A stretch of 64,000 nucleotides of DNA from Prescottella defluvii (lineage in GTDB: Bacteria; Actinomycetota; Actinomycetes; Mycobacteriales; Mycobacteriaceae), in NCBI GenBank assembly GCA_029690005.1, contig CP121458.1:3224001-3288000 (forward strand). The letters run 5' to 3'. The translations under genes were made by a program, and so were the position numbers. The notes beneath the pieces were generated by a model. That model was given only the letters and a program-made list of their open reading frames with translations. It made no database searches and was not told the DNA's origin. Position 1 is the stretch's first letter, and each line of letters begins with the position of its first letter. Below, piece by piece: positions 48,882-58,454 of the stretch.

Positions 48882-48901
48882 ATGCGAGCGAGCACTCGCA
48901 T
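48882..48901. promoter_or_regulatory. Second palindrome of the mutase-locus type
   Basis: ATGCGAG and CTCGCAT arms with a 6-base centre (CGAGCA), 20 bases in all, between the divergent LuxR (start 48828) and GAF-LuxR (start 48935) genes. Its left 11 bases, ATGCGAGCGAG, are identical to the left arm at 47600-47610, so the same regulator probably binds both. Confidence 0.75.
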
Positions 48902-48934
48902 TTGCCAACCCCTTCTCGCGGATCGAGGTTGCCC

Positions 48935-49786
48935 ATGACGACGGTCGCCACACGTCTCGACGTCGACAGCGATCTGAACCGGGCGCTCGCCGCAGCGCAG
49001 GAGCGCTCGGGGCTCGCCGTCGTTTTCGCGGGGCGGGTCCGGTCCGGGACGCTGCGGATCAGCAACCTCCGCGGCAACCGATCCGAGGCGCTGCGCGGAC
49101 TGTCGCTTCCACCCGGCATCGGACTCGGCGGAAGGGCGACGGCGCTCGGTCGGCCGGTGTCCGTTCGTGACTACTCCTGTGCGCTCGCCATCACCCACGA
49201 GTACGACAGCGCCGTCGCGCGGGAGGGCCTGCGGGCTCTGGTCGCCGTCCCGGCCCGGGTGCACGGCCATGTCAGCGTGGTCCTCTACGGAGGCGTCCGT
49301 GCCGCCATGAGCATCGGTGACCGGGCCGTCGCGGATCTCGTGACTGTGGCGCGGCAGCTGTCTCTCGACCTCGAGGCGGCTCCGTCCGGCGCGAGGTCGA
49401 CCTCGACCGCCGTCGATTCCAGTTCCGGTGCGGGGGAGGAGATTCCCGGCCGTGAGCACTGGCGCGCTGTCGTGGAGGGGATCGTGGCAGACCTCGCGGA
49501 GCTGCCCGAGCGTCCGGTTCACGCGAAGGCGCGGACCACGTGCCTCGAACTGCTGGACGTCCTCCGTGGGGAGACCGACCGCGGCACCTCACCCGACGTT
49601 CGGCCGTCGGATCTGAGGGTGCTCGAGCTCGCCGCGCTGGGTTGCACGGACCGGGACATTGCCGAGCACCTCGGGATCGCGCTTCACGCGGTTCGACGTC
49701 GGATGCGAATGCTGCGCACGACCTTCGGTGTGCACAGTCGGTACGCGGCGGTCTCCGCGGCGCGGGCTGCGGGAGTCCTGTCCTGA
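48935..49786 (+). CDS. GAF-like sensor with C-terminal LuxR HTH
   Basis: An intact protein of 283 residues. Residues 10-145 have a GAF-like layout: RALAAAQERSGLAVVFAGRV, GIGLGGRATALGRPVSVRDY, LRALVAVPARVHGHVSVVLY. Residues 220-283 form a LuxR-type helix-turn-helix: DLRVLELAALGCTDRDIAEH, LGIALHAVRRRMRMLRTTFG. ATG at 48935. This architecture is found with actinobacterial regulators of CoA-thioester catabolic clusters. It lies between the mutase operon and the CoA ligase, reading towards the ligase, which starts about 208 bases downstream. Confidence 0.85.
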   Translation: MTTVATRLDVDSDLNRALAAAQERSGLAVVFAGRVRSGTLRISNLRGNRSEALRGLSLPPGIGLGGRATALGRPVSVRDYSCALAITHEYDSAVAREGLRALVAVPARVHGHVSVVLYGGVRAAMSIGDRAVADLVTVARQLSLDLEAAPSGARSTSTAVDSSSGAGEEIPGREHWRAVVEGIVADLAELPERPVHAKARTTCLELLDVLRGETDRGTSPDVRPSDLRVLELAALGCTDRDIAEHLGIALHAVRRRMRMLRTTFGVHSRYAAVSAARAAGVLS

Positions 49787-49994
49787 GCTCGCAGGCGGCG
49801 CAGGCGGGCAGTGAGCTCGCTCCTCGATGATGAGATGCCCTGGACGACAGTGGAACCGGCAATCGGCGACCCTTCGTGGCGACGCCGAGGAGAGCCTGTG
49901 GCTCGCACCCGCGAATCAGTGACCATTCCGGGGGTAGCCGCGTTCCGGCGTGGCGTCGATGATGTGGTGACCCCGAAGAGGAAGGTGGTTGTCC

Positions 49995-51362
49995 ATGGCT
50001 CCCGAAGGTGTGTTCTGGAACAAGCAGATGGAGACCCGTCCGCGCGCGGAGCGCGAGCAGGAGATCCTGGCACTGCTGCAGCGGCAGCTGCACCACGCCT
50101 ACGCCGAGTTGCCTTTCTACCGGCGGCATTACGATGCGCACGACTTCCACCCCGATCAGGTCCGGAGCCTCGACGACTTCACCCGTCTGGTACCCGTGAT
50201 CACCAAGCAGATGCTGAGAGACGACCAGGTGGCGCACCCGCCGTTCGGCGGCTACCTCGGCGTGCCGGAATCGGAGATCGCGCGTGTGCACGGTTCGTCG
50301 GCACCACGGGCGTTCCCACCCTGTACGGAATCTCGCAGGCCGATTGGGAACACGTGACCGACGTGATGGCGCAGGGCTTCTTCACCGCCGGCGTGCGTTC
50401 CACCGACAGGGTCCAACTGGCCACCGTGTTCGGCATGTTCATCGGCGGCTGGGGCTCGCTGCAAGGTTGCGAACGTATCGGCGCGACGACCTTCCCGATC
50501 GGTGCCGGCGAGACGGAGCGCCAGCTCGAGCTGATGTACCGCATCGGGACGACCGTGCTGATCAGTACGCCCACCTACGCGCTGCACATGCTGGAGCGTG
50601 CCCGTTCGCTCGGCTACGACACGGCGGCGTCCCCGCTGCGCCTCGGCATCTTCATCGGTGAGCCCGGCGCAGCCATCCCGGGGACCCGTGAGGTGCTCGA
50701 GCGGGGCTGGGGCATGACCGTGCGCGACCTCGCGACGACGTCGGAGATGACTCCGTTCGCGACCAACGCGGAGTGTGAGCACGGGCGGGGTGTGCACGTC
50801 CTGCAGGACCAGGTGTGGACGGAGATCGTCGACAAGGGAAACTCGAACCGGGCCGTCGACGACGGAGTCAGCGGCGGTGTGGTCTACACGCACCTGCGTC
50901 GGGAGTCGCAGCCCATGATCCGGTTCGCCTCGGGCGACGAGTCGCACATGACCTACGAGCCCTGTCCGTGCGGGCGGACCTATCCGCGGCTGCCGCTCGG
51001 GGTGTACGGACGGCTCGACGACATGCTGATCATCCGCGGCGCCAACGTCGTATCCGAGCCAGGTCCAGAGGTCTTTGCTCTCCGTGCCGGGCACGGGTGT
51101 GGAGTTCGTGATCATCGCCGACCGCGAGGGAACAATGGATTCGGTGCACATACAGGTCGAGTACGACCCGACGATCGAGCCGGATGACGTGCCGGCATTC
51201 AAGAACGAGCTCGCGGGCGCTGTTCGCGCGCGGCTCAAGAACGATACGAACATCAACTTCACGGTCGAGGTCCTCGATCCGGAGACGTTGGAGCGAGCGA
51301 TCTCGAAGGCGAAGAGGGTGATCGACCGGCGCCCGTCCCTGCGCGTGGCCGCGACCGCCTGA
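49995..51362 (+). CDS. PaaK-like (phenylacetate-CoA ligase family) acid:CoA ligase
   Basis: About 456 residues. The start reads FWNKQMETRPRAEREQEILA, with LPFYRRHYDAHDFHPDQVRS, the PaaK family opening. The P-loop-like motif is HGSSGTTGVPTLYG, broken at 50300-50301 by one missing base. The C-terminal domain has YGRLDDMLIIRGANVYPSQV, broken near 51052 by one extra base, and ends SKAKRVIDRRP. It activates an organic acid to its CoA thioester. Its position beside the B12 mutase suggests it supplies the mutase substrate. Known 2-hydroxyisobutyrate pathways pair a CoA ligase with an acyl-CoA mutase in the same way. ATG at 49995. Confidence 0.9.
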
Positions 51363-51528
51363 TCGCCTGTCCCGTTGTCGGCCGATGCCGCTGCGCGCGA
51401 ACATGAGTGGGTTCGCGAGCAGCGGCGCACGACGAGGGGACTCGTCGGCACACCGCCGTACCGCGGGATTCTGCTGGTGGCACTGAGCCACGGCCGGATG
51501 CTCGGGGATCCGCATCGGTCGGTCCGGC

Positions 51529-51915
51529 TCAGTCGTTCAGGTCGACGGACGTGATCGTGCCCTCCGACACCGAGGCGACCGCATAGACTCCGTCGTCGAA
51601 TCCGTAGGCCAGGGAGACAATTGCGCGACCTGTTTGATGGTTCCAGGACACACTCACCGATACCAGCTCGCACTGTGCGAACAGGCCATCGTCCGCGTGA
51701 TCGGGCAGCAGAGTGGCGACTTCCTCGTGCAGTTCCCGCGGGTCAGCGCACTGCACGGCCGAGAAGGCCGCCCTGATCACGGGGACCGCTAGTTCGAGTT
51801 CTTCCGCAAGCAACGGACGATCGGTGACGAATCCGGACGAGTACACGCGGCTGCCGACGGTGAGCGTGCAACTGTGAAAGGTCGGGATGCGAGCGTGGAA
51901 CTGCAACTCTTCCAT
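51529..51915 (-). CDS. Conserved hypothetical protein
   Basis: An intact 128-residue protein I do not recognise. It is acidic and beta-rich (FHSCTLTVGSRVYSSGFVTD, CELVSVSVSWNHQTGRAIVS, GFDDGVYAVASVSEGTITS), with no signal peptide or membrane segment. ATG at 51915. It stands alone, convergent with the CoA ligase. Confidence 0.5.
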   Translation of the reverse strand: MEELQFHARIPTFHSCTLTVGSRVYSSGFVTDRPLLAEELELAVPVIRAAFSAVQCADPRELHEEVATLLPDHADDGLFAQCELVSVSVSWNHQTGRAIVSLAYGFDDGVYAVASVSEGTITSVDLND

Positions 51916-51961
51916 GTGGGCAAGCCTACGAGGTGATCGTCATCTTCCTTGTGGAGGGAGG

Positions 51962-52125
51962 CGAGGAGGCGCCGCATTCCGGGCATCGCGACCGATCGAG
52001 GCATCGTCCTCGAATATGTTGCTGCGAAGCCAGATCCCACGGCGATGACGGTGGGCGAGCTCACGCAGGACGGACGGCATGTGGCACGTCGAAGCCGATG
52101 CGTGGATCGTCCGGGTGACGCGGGG
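51962..52125 (+). pseudogene. CBS-domain protein fragment
   Basis: About 50 residues matching the middle of a CBS-pair protein: GIATDRGIVLEYVAAKPDPT, AMTVGELTQDGR, then in the next frame HVEADAWIVRV. Both ends of the protein are missing, so this is a remnant. It overlaps nothing upstream and meets the convergent secreted-protein gene at 52129. Confidence 0.5.
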
Positions 52126-52128
52126 CTC

Positions 52129-53334
52129 TCACTTCCTGCGTGAACGGGACCAGACGACCACGAGGAGCGCTGCGACGGCGGTGGCGCCGAGGGCGATCAA
52201 CACTGCGGTCTCGGGCGCCCGGTTCGTGCTCGGCTCGTCCGATCCCGCCACCGTCATGGTGCGCACCTCCGACGTCGACGTGGTGGTGCCGGGCGCGCCC
52301 GAGTACACCGCCCCGATCTTGTGCTCACCGGCATCGGCGAAGGTGTGTGACACCGACGCCTGTCCGTCGACCACGCTGACAGGCCGTCCAGATCGACGCC
52401 GTCGATCTGGAACTGCACCGTGCCGCCGCCGGGTGTCGGAGACACAGTGGCAGAGCAGGGTGACCGGCGCCCCGGTGCGCACCGACTCCGGTGCCGACAC
52501 CACTGTCGAGGTCTTCACGTTGGTCGGACTCGAGATGGTGATAGTCGCCAGGGGGCCGGCCCCGCCGTTGAGCGGTCCGTTGGGCGTGTCTCTCGGCGAA
52601 CACCGGGTGGCGGCCCAGTGGGTCCCGAACAGCGATGCCTTGGCGAGTGAGGTGTTGAAGTTCGCGTCGTTGTCGAAGTCGCCGGCCGCGCCCGCAGTCC
52701 TGAGCTTCGGCGTGATGACGCCGGATTGGCCGGCGGTCATCGTGACCTCGACGGCGGGCATCTGGAACCAGGTGTCTCCGTTGGGGTTGGTCGAGCCGTC
52801 GAGGTTCTTGGAGTTCTTCGGAACCAGGATGCCACCCTCGCTGTCGGTGTTGGACGATGGACTGTTTCCGATCACCTCGTTGTTCCCGGACAATCGGAGA
52901 ACGCCACCCGAGGCATCGTTGACGACACCGTTGTCGTCGATGCGAAGCACGTTCGGTGCGACGTTGTCGAGGTTGATGCCCGTGCCTGCCACTACCGTGG
53001 CGCCGACGAAGATCGCATTGGCCGGGATCTCGAAGTCGTTCTTCAGGCGGGAGACGCTGATGGTGGTCGCTCGCGAGCTCGTGGCGGGGTAGGACTGCGG
53101 ACCTGTCTGAATTCGATAGGTGAACTGCTGTCCCGGTTCGACGGTGGCCGGTGCCTCGACGGTGACCATGTCGGTTCTGAGGTTGTCGACGTCGATGACG
53201 GAAGACGCCCGGCAGGCTTCGTTGAACGACACCTCGACGGACGCCGCGAATGCGAGGTTCGATCCCAGTACCAGGCTCGAAGCGATCGTGGCCGCAGTAA
53301 CCGGGCGCATCCAGCGTCGGGGCGTCGAGAACAC
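52129..53334 (-). CDS. Secreted, C-terminally anchored Ig-like surface protein
   Basis: About 400 residues. Residues 1-30 are a signal peptide (TAATIASSLVLGSNLAFAAS). The mature N-terminal domain (ACRASSVIDVDNLRTDMVTV, TVEPGQQFTYRIQTGPQSYP) is a beta-rich actinobacterial surface domain. It is followed by a bacterial Ig-like domain (FQIDGVDLDG, GQASVSHTFADAGEHKIGAV). The C-terminus has one membrane helix and a basic tail (VAALLVVVWSRSRRK), preceded by RAPETA, which resembles a degenerate sortase motif. An out-of-frame stretch from about 52460 to 52370 is flanked by opposite indels. It is probably displayed on the cell envelope. The role is unknown. Confidence 0.82.
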   Translation of the reverse strand: MFSTPRRWMRPVTAATIASSLVLGSNLAFAASVEVSFNEACRASSVIDVDNLRTDMVTVEAPATVEPGQQFTYRIQTGPQSYPATSSRATTISVSRLKNDFEIPANAIFVGATVVAGTGINLDNVAPNVLRIDDNGVVNDASGGVLRLSGNNEVIGNSPSSNTDSEGGILVPKNSKNLDGSTNPNGDTWFQMPAVEVTMTAGQSGVITPKLRTAGAAGDFDNDANFNTSLAKASLFGTHWAATRCSPRDTPNGPLNGGAGPLATITISSPTNVKTSTVVSAPESVRTGAPVTLLCHCVSDTRRRHGAVPDRRRRSGRPVSVVDGQASVSHTFADAGEHKIGAVYSGAPGTTTSTSEVRTMTVAGSDEPSTNRAPETAVLIALGATAVAALLVVVWSRSRRK

Positions 53335-53837
53335 GGATCGCTCCTCCTTTGGCTCTCCCGTTGTACCGCGCGGAGAACCGCCATAGGTGCACTGATGGTG
53401 ACTTGGTTGACGTCAGTGTAGTTCGCCGAGCCGATACCTGTCGTGACGGCGAGGGTCGCCGATCGGGACTTTCTGGCGCAGCAGATGCTGGTGACCACCG
53501 TGGGCGGCTTTCGTGGAGGCCCGCTGGCTAACCGCGCATGGTGCCGTCGGCGTTCCTGGCCGCCTGCAATTCGGGCTCGAAGGTGTAAGCGTCTGTAATG
53601 GGATGGTTTTCGTGACCGATAGGTTCGATGAAACACACATCAACGGGAGGGAAGACACATGGGTTCTGCAGCTGATGCCTTCGGATGGGTTCGCGACGGG
53701 TACCTGGCCGGTGACCCGCTTCGATCTGCACTCTTCGTCGGGCGGCGTTCGTGACGATGCCGCTGCAACTGATCGCAGTGATGCTGGGACAGCCCTTCTC
53801 AGAACGGCCCGGGCGGGCCCCATGTCGCGCGTGAGCG
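53335..53837. other. Long intergenic stretch, no gene identified
   Basis: About 500 bases. A plus-strand frame (MVFVTDRFDETHINGRED) reads somewhat like protein but has no family I recognise, and short minus-strand frames look random. It may hold a decayed gene upstream of the AraC regulator. Confidence 0.4.
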
Positions 53838-54662
53838 GTGCGGGCCGGCCCGCGAACCGGCGCCGAGTTGTGGATTCACGTGCGTGGCCACGTCTCGGTG
53901 TGCGGTGTTGGGGATTCCATACCGGCCCGCCTGCCACCGGCCCACCTGGTCTGCCTGCGACGCAACCGTTGGGCGCTAACACCGTCCGCGGAGGGGGCGG
54001 CCTTCCTCGTGGTGCGGTTCCGCGCCGGTGCGCTGCGGCACTTGCTGGACGTGGGCGTCGATGATGTGACCGACACGGCGGTTTCGGCGGAAGACGTGTG
54101 GCCCGACGAGGGGCGGTGGCTCGCGGACGCGGTTCGCTCGGCTTCCACGTGGCCCATGCGCGTCGCCGCGCTGGACCGAGCGATGCTTACCCTCGCCGGC
54201 CGCCGCCGGCCCGAGGGCGCGGTCGAATCCCAGGTCCTTGCCGCGGCCGACCTCGTCTACCGGCGGCGCGGAGCCGTTCGCATCGACCGCATCGCCGCGG
54301 AAACCGGTCTCAGCGTGCGACTGTTGCAGCGCCGCTTTCCGGCCGCCGTCGGGGTCGGCCCCAAGGAGTTCCAGCGGCTGACGCGATTCCAGCACGCCGC
54401 GCGGTCACTGTTGCTGGACGACGAATCGCATTACCTGGCAACGGCTCTCGACGCCGGATTCTACGACCAGAATCACTTCATCCGGGAGTTCCGCCAGTTC
54501 ACCGGACGAACACCCGCCGCGACCTTGGGGCGTGGCATGTCGCATTTCTACTATAAGTCGTCCGCGGGTCACCGTCAGGATGGGGCACCGACGATCCCTG
54601 ACGAAAGGCGACACCATGACCATGGTCACCGCAATCCTGCGCCCCCTGCCCGGCCGCGCTGA
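53838..54662 (+). CDS. AraC family regulator
   Basis: About 240 residues of reliable protein. The N-terminal domain (ELWIHVRGHVSVCGVGDSIP, ALTPSAEGAAFLVVRFRAGA) is the cupin-like sensor found in a group of AraC regulators. The HTH pair follows: IAAETGLSVRLLQRRFPAAV and YLATALDAGFYDQNHFIREF, RQFTGRTPA. The open frame runs over the start of the next gene, so the true stop is probably near 54560 and has been shifted by an indel. The true start may also lie upstream. The monooxygenase gene directly downstream is its likely target. Confidence 0.75.
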   Translation: MRAGPRTGAELWIHVRGHVSVCGVGDSIPARLPPAHLVCLRRNRWALTPSAEGAAFLVVRFRAGALRHLLDVGVDDVTDTAVSAEDVWPDEGRWLADAVRSASTWPMRVAALDRAMLTLAGRRRPEGAVESQVLAAADLVYRRRGAVRIDRIAAETGLSVRLLQRRFPAAVGVGPKEFQRLTRFQHAARSLLLDDESHYLATALDAGFYDQNHFIREFRQFTGRTPAATLGRGMSHFYYKSSAGHRQDGAPTIPDERRHHDHGHRNPAPPARPR

Positions 54663-54909
54663 CGACCTCGCTGCCGCATTGCGTGAAGTAGCCGAACACA
54701 CCCGCGCCGAAGTCGGAGTGGTTTCGTATGCGATCGGGCGGCGCGAGAACGGGAGCTTCGTCGTGGCCGAGCAGTACGTGGACCAGGACGCTTGCGACGC
54801 ACATTTCGCCGCCCCGTACGTGGTCGGCCTCCTCGCCCCATTCCCCGAGTTGGTGGACGGGGAGCCCGAGGTCGAGTTCGCGGAGACTCTGACCTCGTTC
54901 GTCGCCTGA
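54616..54909 (+). CDS. Antibiotic biosynthesis monooxygenase (ABM/YgiN) family protein
   Basis: An intact 97-residue protein, the full length of the ABM fold: TAILRPLPGRADDLAAALRE, GVVSYAIGRRENGSFVVAEQ, YVDQDACDAHFAAPYVVGLL. These small dimeric ferredoxin-like proteins oxidise quinols or polyketides, or have no known activity. ATG at 54616 has AAAGG upstream. It lies at the end of the AraC gene on the same strand. Confidence 0.87.
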   Translation: MTMVTAILRPLPGRADDLAAALREVAEHTRAEVGVVSYAIGRRENGSFVVAEQYVDQDACDAHFAAPYVVGLLAPFPELVDGEPEVEFAETLTSFVA

Positions 54910-55190
54910 GCCGGATGGGACCGCCCTGCGCGGTTCGATGTTCAGGCCGGCAAGTCCGGTGCCGACGATAGGGGAATCTTCACCTCGTCGACCTTCCGTG
55001 CGGTTAGGCATGTCATCCCTGATGACCTGCGCGCCCCGCCCGGTTTGTCGGTGTCGTGTGCGACTGTCGCCCTCCGAGAGAACGATCGAATTCGATCGTC
55101 GACTAGGTCGGCGCACAGGTGGGAGGCACGAGACGCACGTGGGGACATCGTTTCCGCGATCGTTCTGTTGGTAGTGGTCACATCGATGGT
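54910..55190. other. Intergenic stretch without recognisable gene
   Basis: Short frames on both strands show no family pattern. No repeat or strong hairpin is seen. The upstream part of the next membrane protein may begin here. Confidence 0.35.
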
Positions 55191-55980
55191 GTTGTCGGTC
55201 CGGCAGTTGACCCGCAGCCCTGCTCGCCGCCGGACTACTCGCGGACCGTGCGAGCAATACGCTGGTGGATGGTGCCTGGAGCGATCGTGCAGATCACTCT
55301 TGTGGCCACGACATTTTGGGCGCTGACCGTCGTCGCCCCATTCACGAGGTTCGGTTGGTGGGTAGCACTCGGGGGAACCGGCAACATCTCGCTCGGTCAG
55401 ACCGGCAAGGACGGTATGGGGTGGACGATGCTGGGGGTTGCCGTCCCGCTCGGCCTGGCGCTGCTCGTTCCCTACTCGCTCACGATGAGGAGCGCATATT
55501 CCGGGCCGGTGCCGAGGGGTGGACCGTTGGTCGCCGAATCCGGACGCAGGTCAACTTTGGACTGATCCATCTGACGATGGGTATACCGGTGGCAGCCGGG
55601 CTTGCTCTCGTGATCAGCGGATTTTACTTCGAGTGGGTGTACCTACGCGTTGTGCGACGTCACCGGTCGGAAATCGTTGCCCTGCAGGACGTGCCGCCTC
55701 CCGTCGAGGAGGCTTGTCCGCCGCTCCCCGTCGGCGCCCCGTACGACCCAGCCGAATGGGACCGCGTCCAGATGCTCCGAGCGGAGGTTCGCGAACGCAA
55801 TAGACAACGTCGCCTGGACTGGGAGGATGGCGTCGACGAGGAGACCCGAAACGCACGAGCGCAGCGAGTTGCACTCCGTGCCCCGCGGTATCGACGGCGG
55901 CCGCGGCCCACGCGACGTCCAACTGGATCATCTGCGGGGTGCTGCTCTTCTTCGTCGTCTCGGGACTGCTCGTCAGCTGA
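55191..55980 (+). CDS. Hypothetical membrane protein
   Basis: About 260 residues in three frames. There are four predicted helices: VPGAIVQITLVATTFWALTV, MLGVAVPLGLALLVPYSL, LIHLTMGIPVAAGLALVISG, and the last, WIICGVLLFFVVSGLLVS. A soluble segment between helices three and four is charged and Arg-rich (MLRAEVRERNRQRRLDWED). Shifts occur near 55500 and near 55890. The start is uncertain. I do not recognise the family; the N-in topology and cytosolic coiled region suggest a protein-protein contact role. Confidence 0.55.
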
Positions 55981-56043
55981 GGACGCGCGAACATGTCACC
56001 AGTGCCCTCCGAGTGCGGGGGCCAGCCCGAGGGTGGCCCCGCG

Positions 56044-56346
56044 TCACCGCACGTACGTCACAGGAGTGGGAGTGACTCCGAACAGTGTGAGCGCATCGGA
56101 GAAATGACGCGAGAACCCCGCGATGGCGTCCTTCTCCGCCGCGGTGACCTGGGGGTGATGGACCGCCCGCACGATTATTCGCTTGGGTAAACATGCATCC
56201 GGTACGGCTCGTTTGGTGGCGGTGAACCTGCGCTCTACCCGACGAGCGCGCGTTACTGATTCTGGCCGGTGTTCGTGGACGCCGAAGGCACCCCACGCCG
56301 GAATGGATTGGAGAACGGCGCTGTCGAGCATTGAGATACATGACAC
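56044..56346 (-). CDS. Hypothetical protein, possibly partial
   Basis: A frame of about 100 residues whose last 65 read like a real protein: RVERRFTATKRAVPDACLPK, RIIVRAVHHPQVTAAEKDAI, AGFSRHFSDALTLFGVTPTP. I do not recognise the family. The N-terminal part looks random, so the start is uncertain and the gene may be truncated. It lies tail to tail with the membrane protein. Confidence 0.35.
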   Translation of the reverse strand: MSCISMLDSAVLQSIPAWGAFGVHEHRPESVTRARRVERRFTATKRAVPDACLPKRIIVRAVHHPQVTAAEKDAIAGFSRHFSDALTLFGVTPTPVTYVR

Positions 56347-56387
56347 ACTCGCCGCGAAAACGAATTGCGGTGGCTAGTGTCGGCTTT

Positions 56388-56426
56388 GCGGTGCCCGAGC
56401 CACCCCCGACGCGGCTCGGGCACCGC
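56388..56426. terminator. Strong hairpin downstream of LysR gene
   Basis: Perfect 14-base arms, GCGGTGCCCGAGCC (56388-56401) and GGCTCGGGCACCGC (56413-56426), with an 11-base loop. It lies 31 bases past the LysR stop on the minus strand. There is no clear T-run on that side, so it is an actinobacterial-type I-shaped terminator candidate. Confidence 0.7.
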
Positions 56427-56457
56427 TTCTCTCGAGTACGGTCCCACACCAGCAGAC

Positions 56458-57362
56458 TTAGGGCCCCGCGACCGCCGCTGCATTGCTTCCTGACCGCTCC
56501 TCGGTGGTCAGTTCGTCCAGTACGAGGCGCAGCGGTGGCCATTGTTCGCGACCGCGGCGAATGACGGCATACGTTCGCATGATCACCTCGAGATCACCGG
56601 GGCGGCTGACCTGTACGTCCGGGTGCCGACGGGTGCGCTCGAGGGGAAGTAGACCCACGCCGTGGCCCGCGGCAATGAGATCGTCGATGAGTTCGAGGCT
56701 GTCGATGTGGTGGGTGATTCGAGGAGTGAAACCGGCCATCGAGGCAAGGATGCGCAGGACCTCTTCGTCTGCAGTGTTGCGCGAGTTGACGATCCAGTTG
56801 CTGTCTGCGTAGGAGACCAGTGGACCGGGGCGCCGGGCTGCGTCGGTGCCGAGGCCCCATTCCATCGTCCAGAGCGAGGTCGCGGTGAAGTCGCTGCGAA
56901 GTGCCGCCGGAGCGAGGTTGTAGTCGTACGTGAGGGCGATATCGACATCGTCGCGGGCCAACAGTTCGAGAGCTTCGAACGGTTCGTGTTCGGCGAGCAT
57001 CACCGTCACCGCCGATTCAGCTGCCCGAGCCGAGCAATGGTAGGCAGCAGCGAGCGGCGAATGGCGGACGCGAATCCCGCGACACGCACCGTGCCGACCG
57101 GCGCCGCGTCCACGTCGAGATCCAGTATCGCGGCGTCGACGGCGGCCAAGATCGTCACTGCGTGCTCGGCGAGTCGCCGACCCGCCGGCGTCAGGCGCAC
57201 CCGTCGGCCGTCGGGTTCGGTCAGCGGTGTTCCGATCTTCCGTGTCAGTGCCGCAATATGTTGGGAGACCGAAGAAGTGGTCATCCCGAGCTCGTCGGCG
57301 ACCTCGCGCATCGAACCCCACCGTGACAGTTCGAGAAGGATGCGGAGTCGGTGTAGGTCCAT
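56458..57362 (-). CDS. LysR family regulator
   Basis: About 300 residues. The winged helix is at residues 1-60: DLHRLRILLELSRWGSMREV, ADELGMTTSSVSQHIAALTR. The effector-binding domain follows, with LLARDDVDIALTYDYNLAPA, LVSYADSNWIVNSRNTADEE and GHGVGLLPLERTRRHPDVQV. A frameshift near 57018 joins the domains. ATG at 57362. It is divergent from an EamA-type exporter, with a LysR-type box between them, so it probably activates that gene. Confidence 0.87.
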
Positions 57363-57372
57363 GCTCCTATTG

Positions 57373-57387
57373 TTCAGGATTCGTGAA
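57373..57387. promoter_or_regulatory. LysR-type box between LysR and EamA genes
   Basis: TTCAGGATTCGTGAA, a near-perfect palindrome with TTCA and TGAA arms around GATTC, 10 bases upstream of the LysR start and 57 bases upstream of the EamA start. The spacing and symmetry are typical of a LysR recognition site. Confidence 0.55.
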
Positions 57388-57444
57388 TGATTAGTCCACT
57401 ATCCTCGCGTGGATTCTGATGGTCGAGTTCGCTTCACTGACGTG

Positions 57445-58325
57445 ATGACAACGATCGACGTTCAAGGTGCATCGCGGACCGGAGCTGGGATGGCGGTCTC
57501 CGCGATGCTGTGCGTGCAGCTGGGTCTCGCGGCCTCGGTTGCGCTCATCGACGAGCTGGGCGCAACCGGTGCTGCCTGGCTACGGCTGGCATGGCCGGTC
57601 TTCTGTTTGTCGTGATCGTTCGACCTCGTCCAGCGCAGTTCACTCGCTGCGCCCTCTGGTTCCTCGGCGGCATTGGGTGTCGCCACGGCGGGCATGACGA
57701 TGTTGTTCATGGCTGCGGCGTCGCGAATCCCTCTCGGTACCGCGAGTGCGTTGGAGTTCTCGGTCCCCTGGGAATCGCGGTGACCCGCACCCGCGGAGTC
57801 GGCCGGCTGTGGGCGCTGGCCGGCGGCGCCGGCGTCGTGTTGCTGACGCAGCCCTGGAGCGGCGCGGTCGATCCGATCGGTGCAGGGTTCGCACTCGGGG
57901 CCGCCGTGTGTTGGGCGGCGTACATCCTGCTCACGCAGAAGGTCGGTGACGAGGTGGACGGCCTTGCCGGCCTGTCCATCTCGATGCCGGTTGCCGCGGT
58001 GGTCACGACGCTGGTCGCCGCGCCGGACGTCTTCGGACGCCTCACACCGCAGCTGGTTCTCCTCGGCCTCGGTATGGCGGTGTTGCTCCCGGTGGTGCCC
58101 TACGCGCTGGAGATGTTTGCGCTGCGCCGCCTCGATGCGGGGACGTTCGGCACACTGATGAGCGTCGAGCCTGCGATTGCCGCTCTCATCGGACTCGTAG
58201 TGCTACGGCAGATCCCGGATCCCCTGGCCGTCCTCGGCATCGGCTTGGTCGTGGCCGCAGGGATCGGCGCACAACGTGACGGGCGAGCAGCTGCGGGTGA
58301 CTCAGATGCCTCGTTCGAAGAGTGA
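57445..58325 (+). CDS. EamA (DMT) family exporter
   Basis: About 293 residues with ten predicted helices in two EamA repeats. Recognisable blocks are [66 protein letters not shown] and [20 protein letters not shown], as in RhtA-type amino-acid exporters. Frame errors lie near 57590 and near 57665. ATG at 57445. It exports amino acids or similar metabolites from the cytoplasm and is divergent from a LysR regulator. Confidence 0.85.
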
Positions 58326-58454
58326 CCATGGTGCCGCCCGCGACAGACGATCCCGTCGTGGGCGCGGGGGATGGCCCAGGTTGCGCCGCCGATCCCGGCG
58401 CTTCCCACAGCTTCTGACATACTCGTTGCAGCGATAGAACGAGAGGCACAGACC

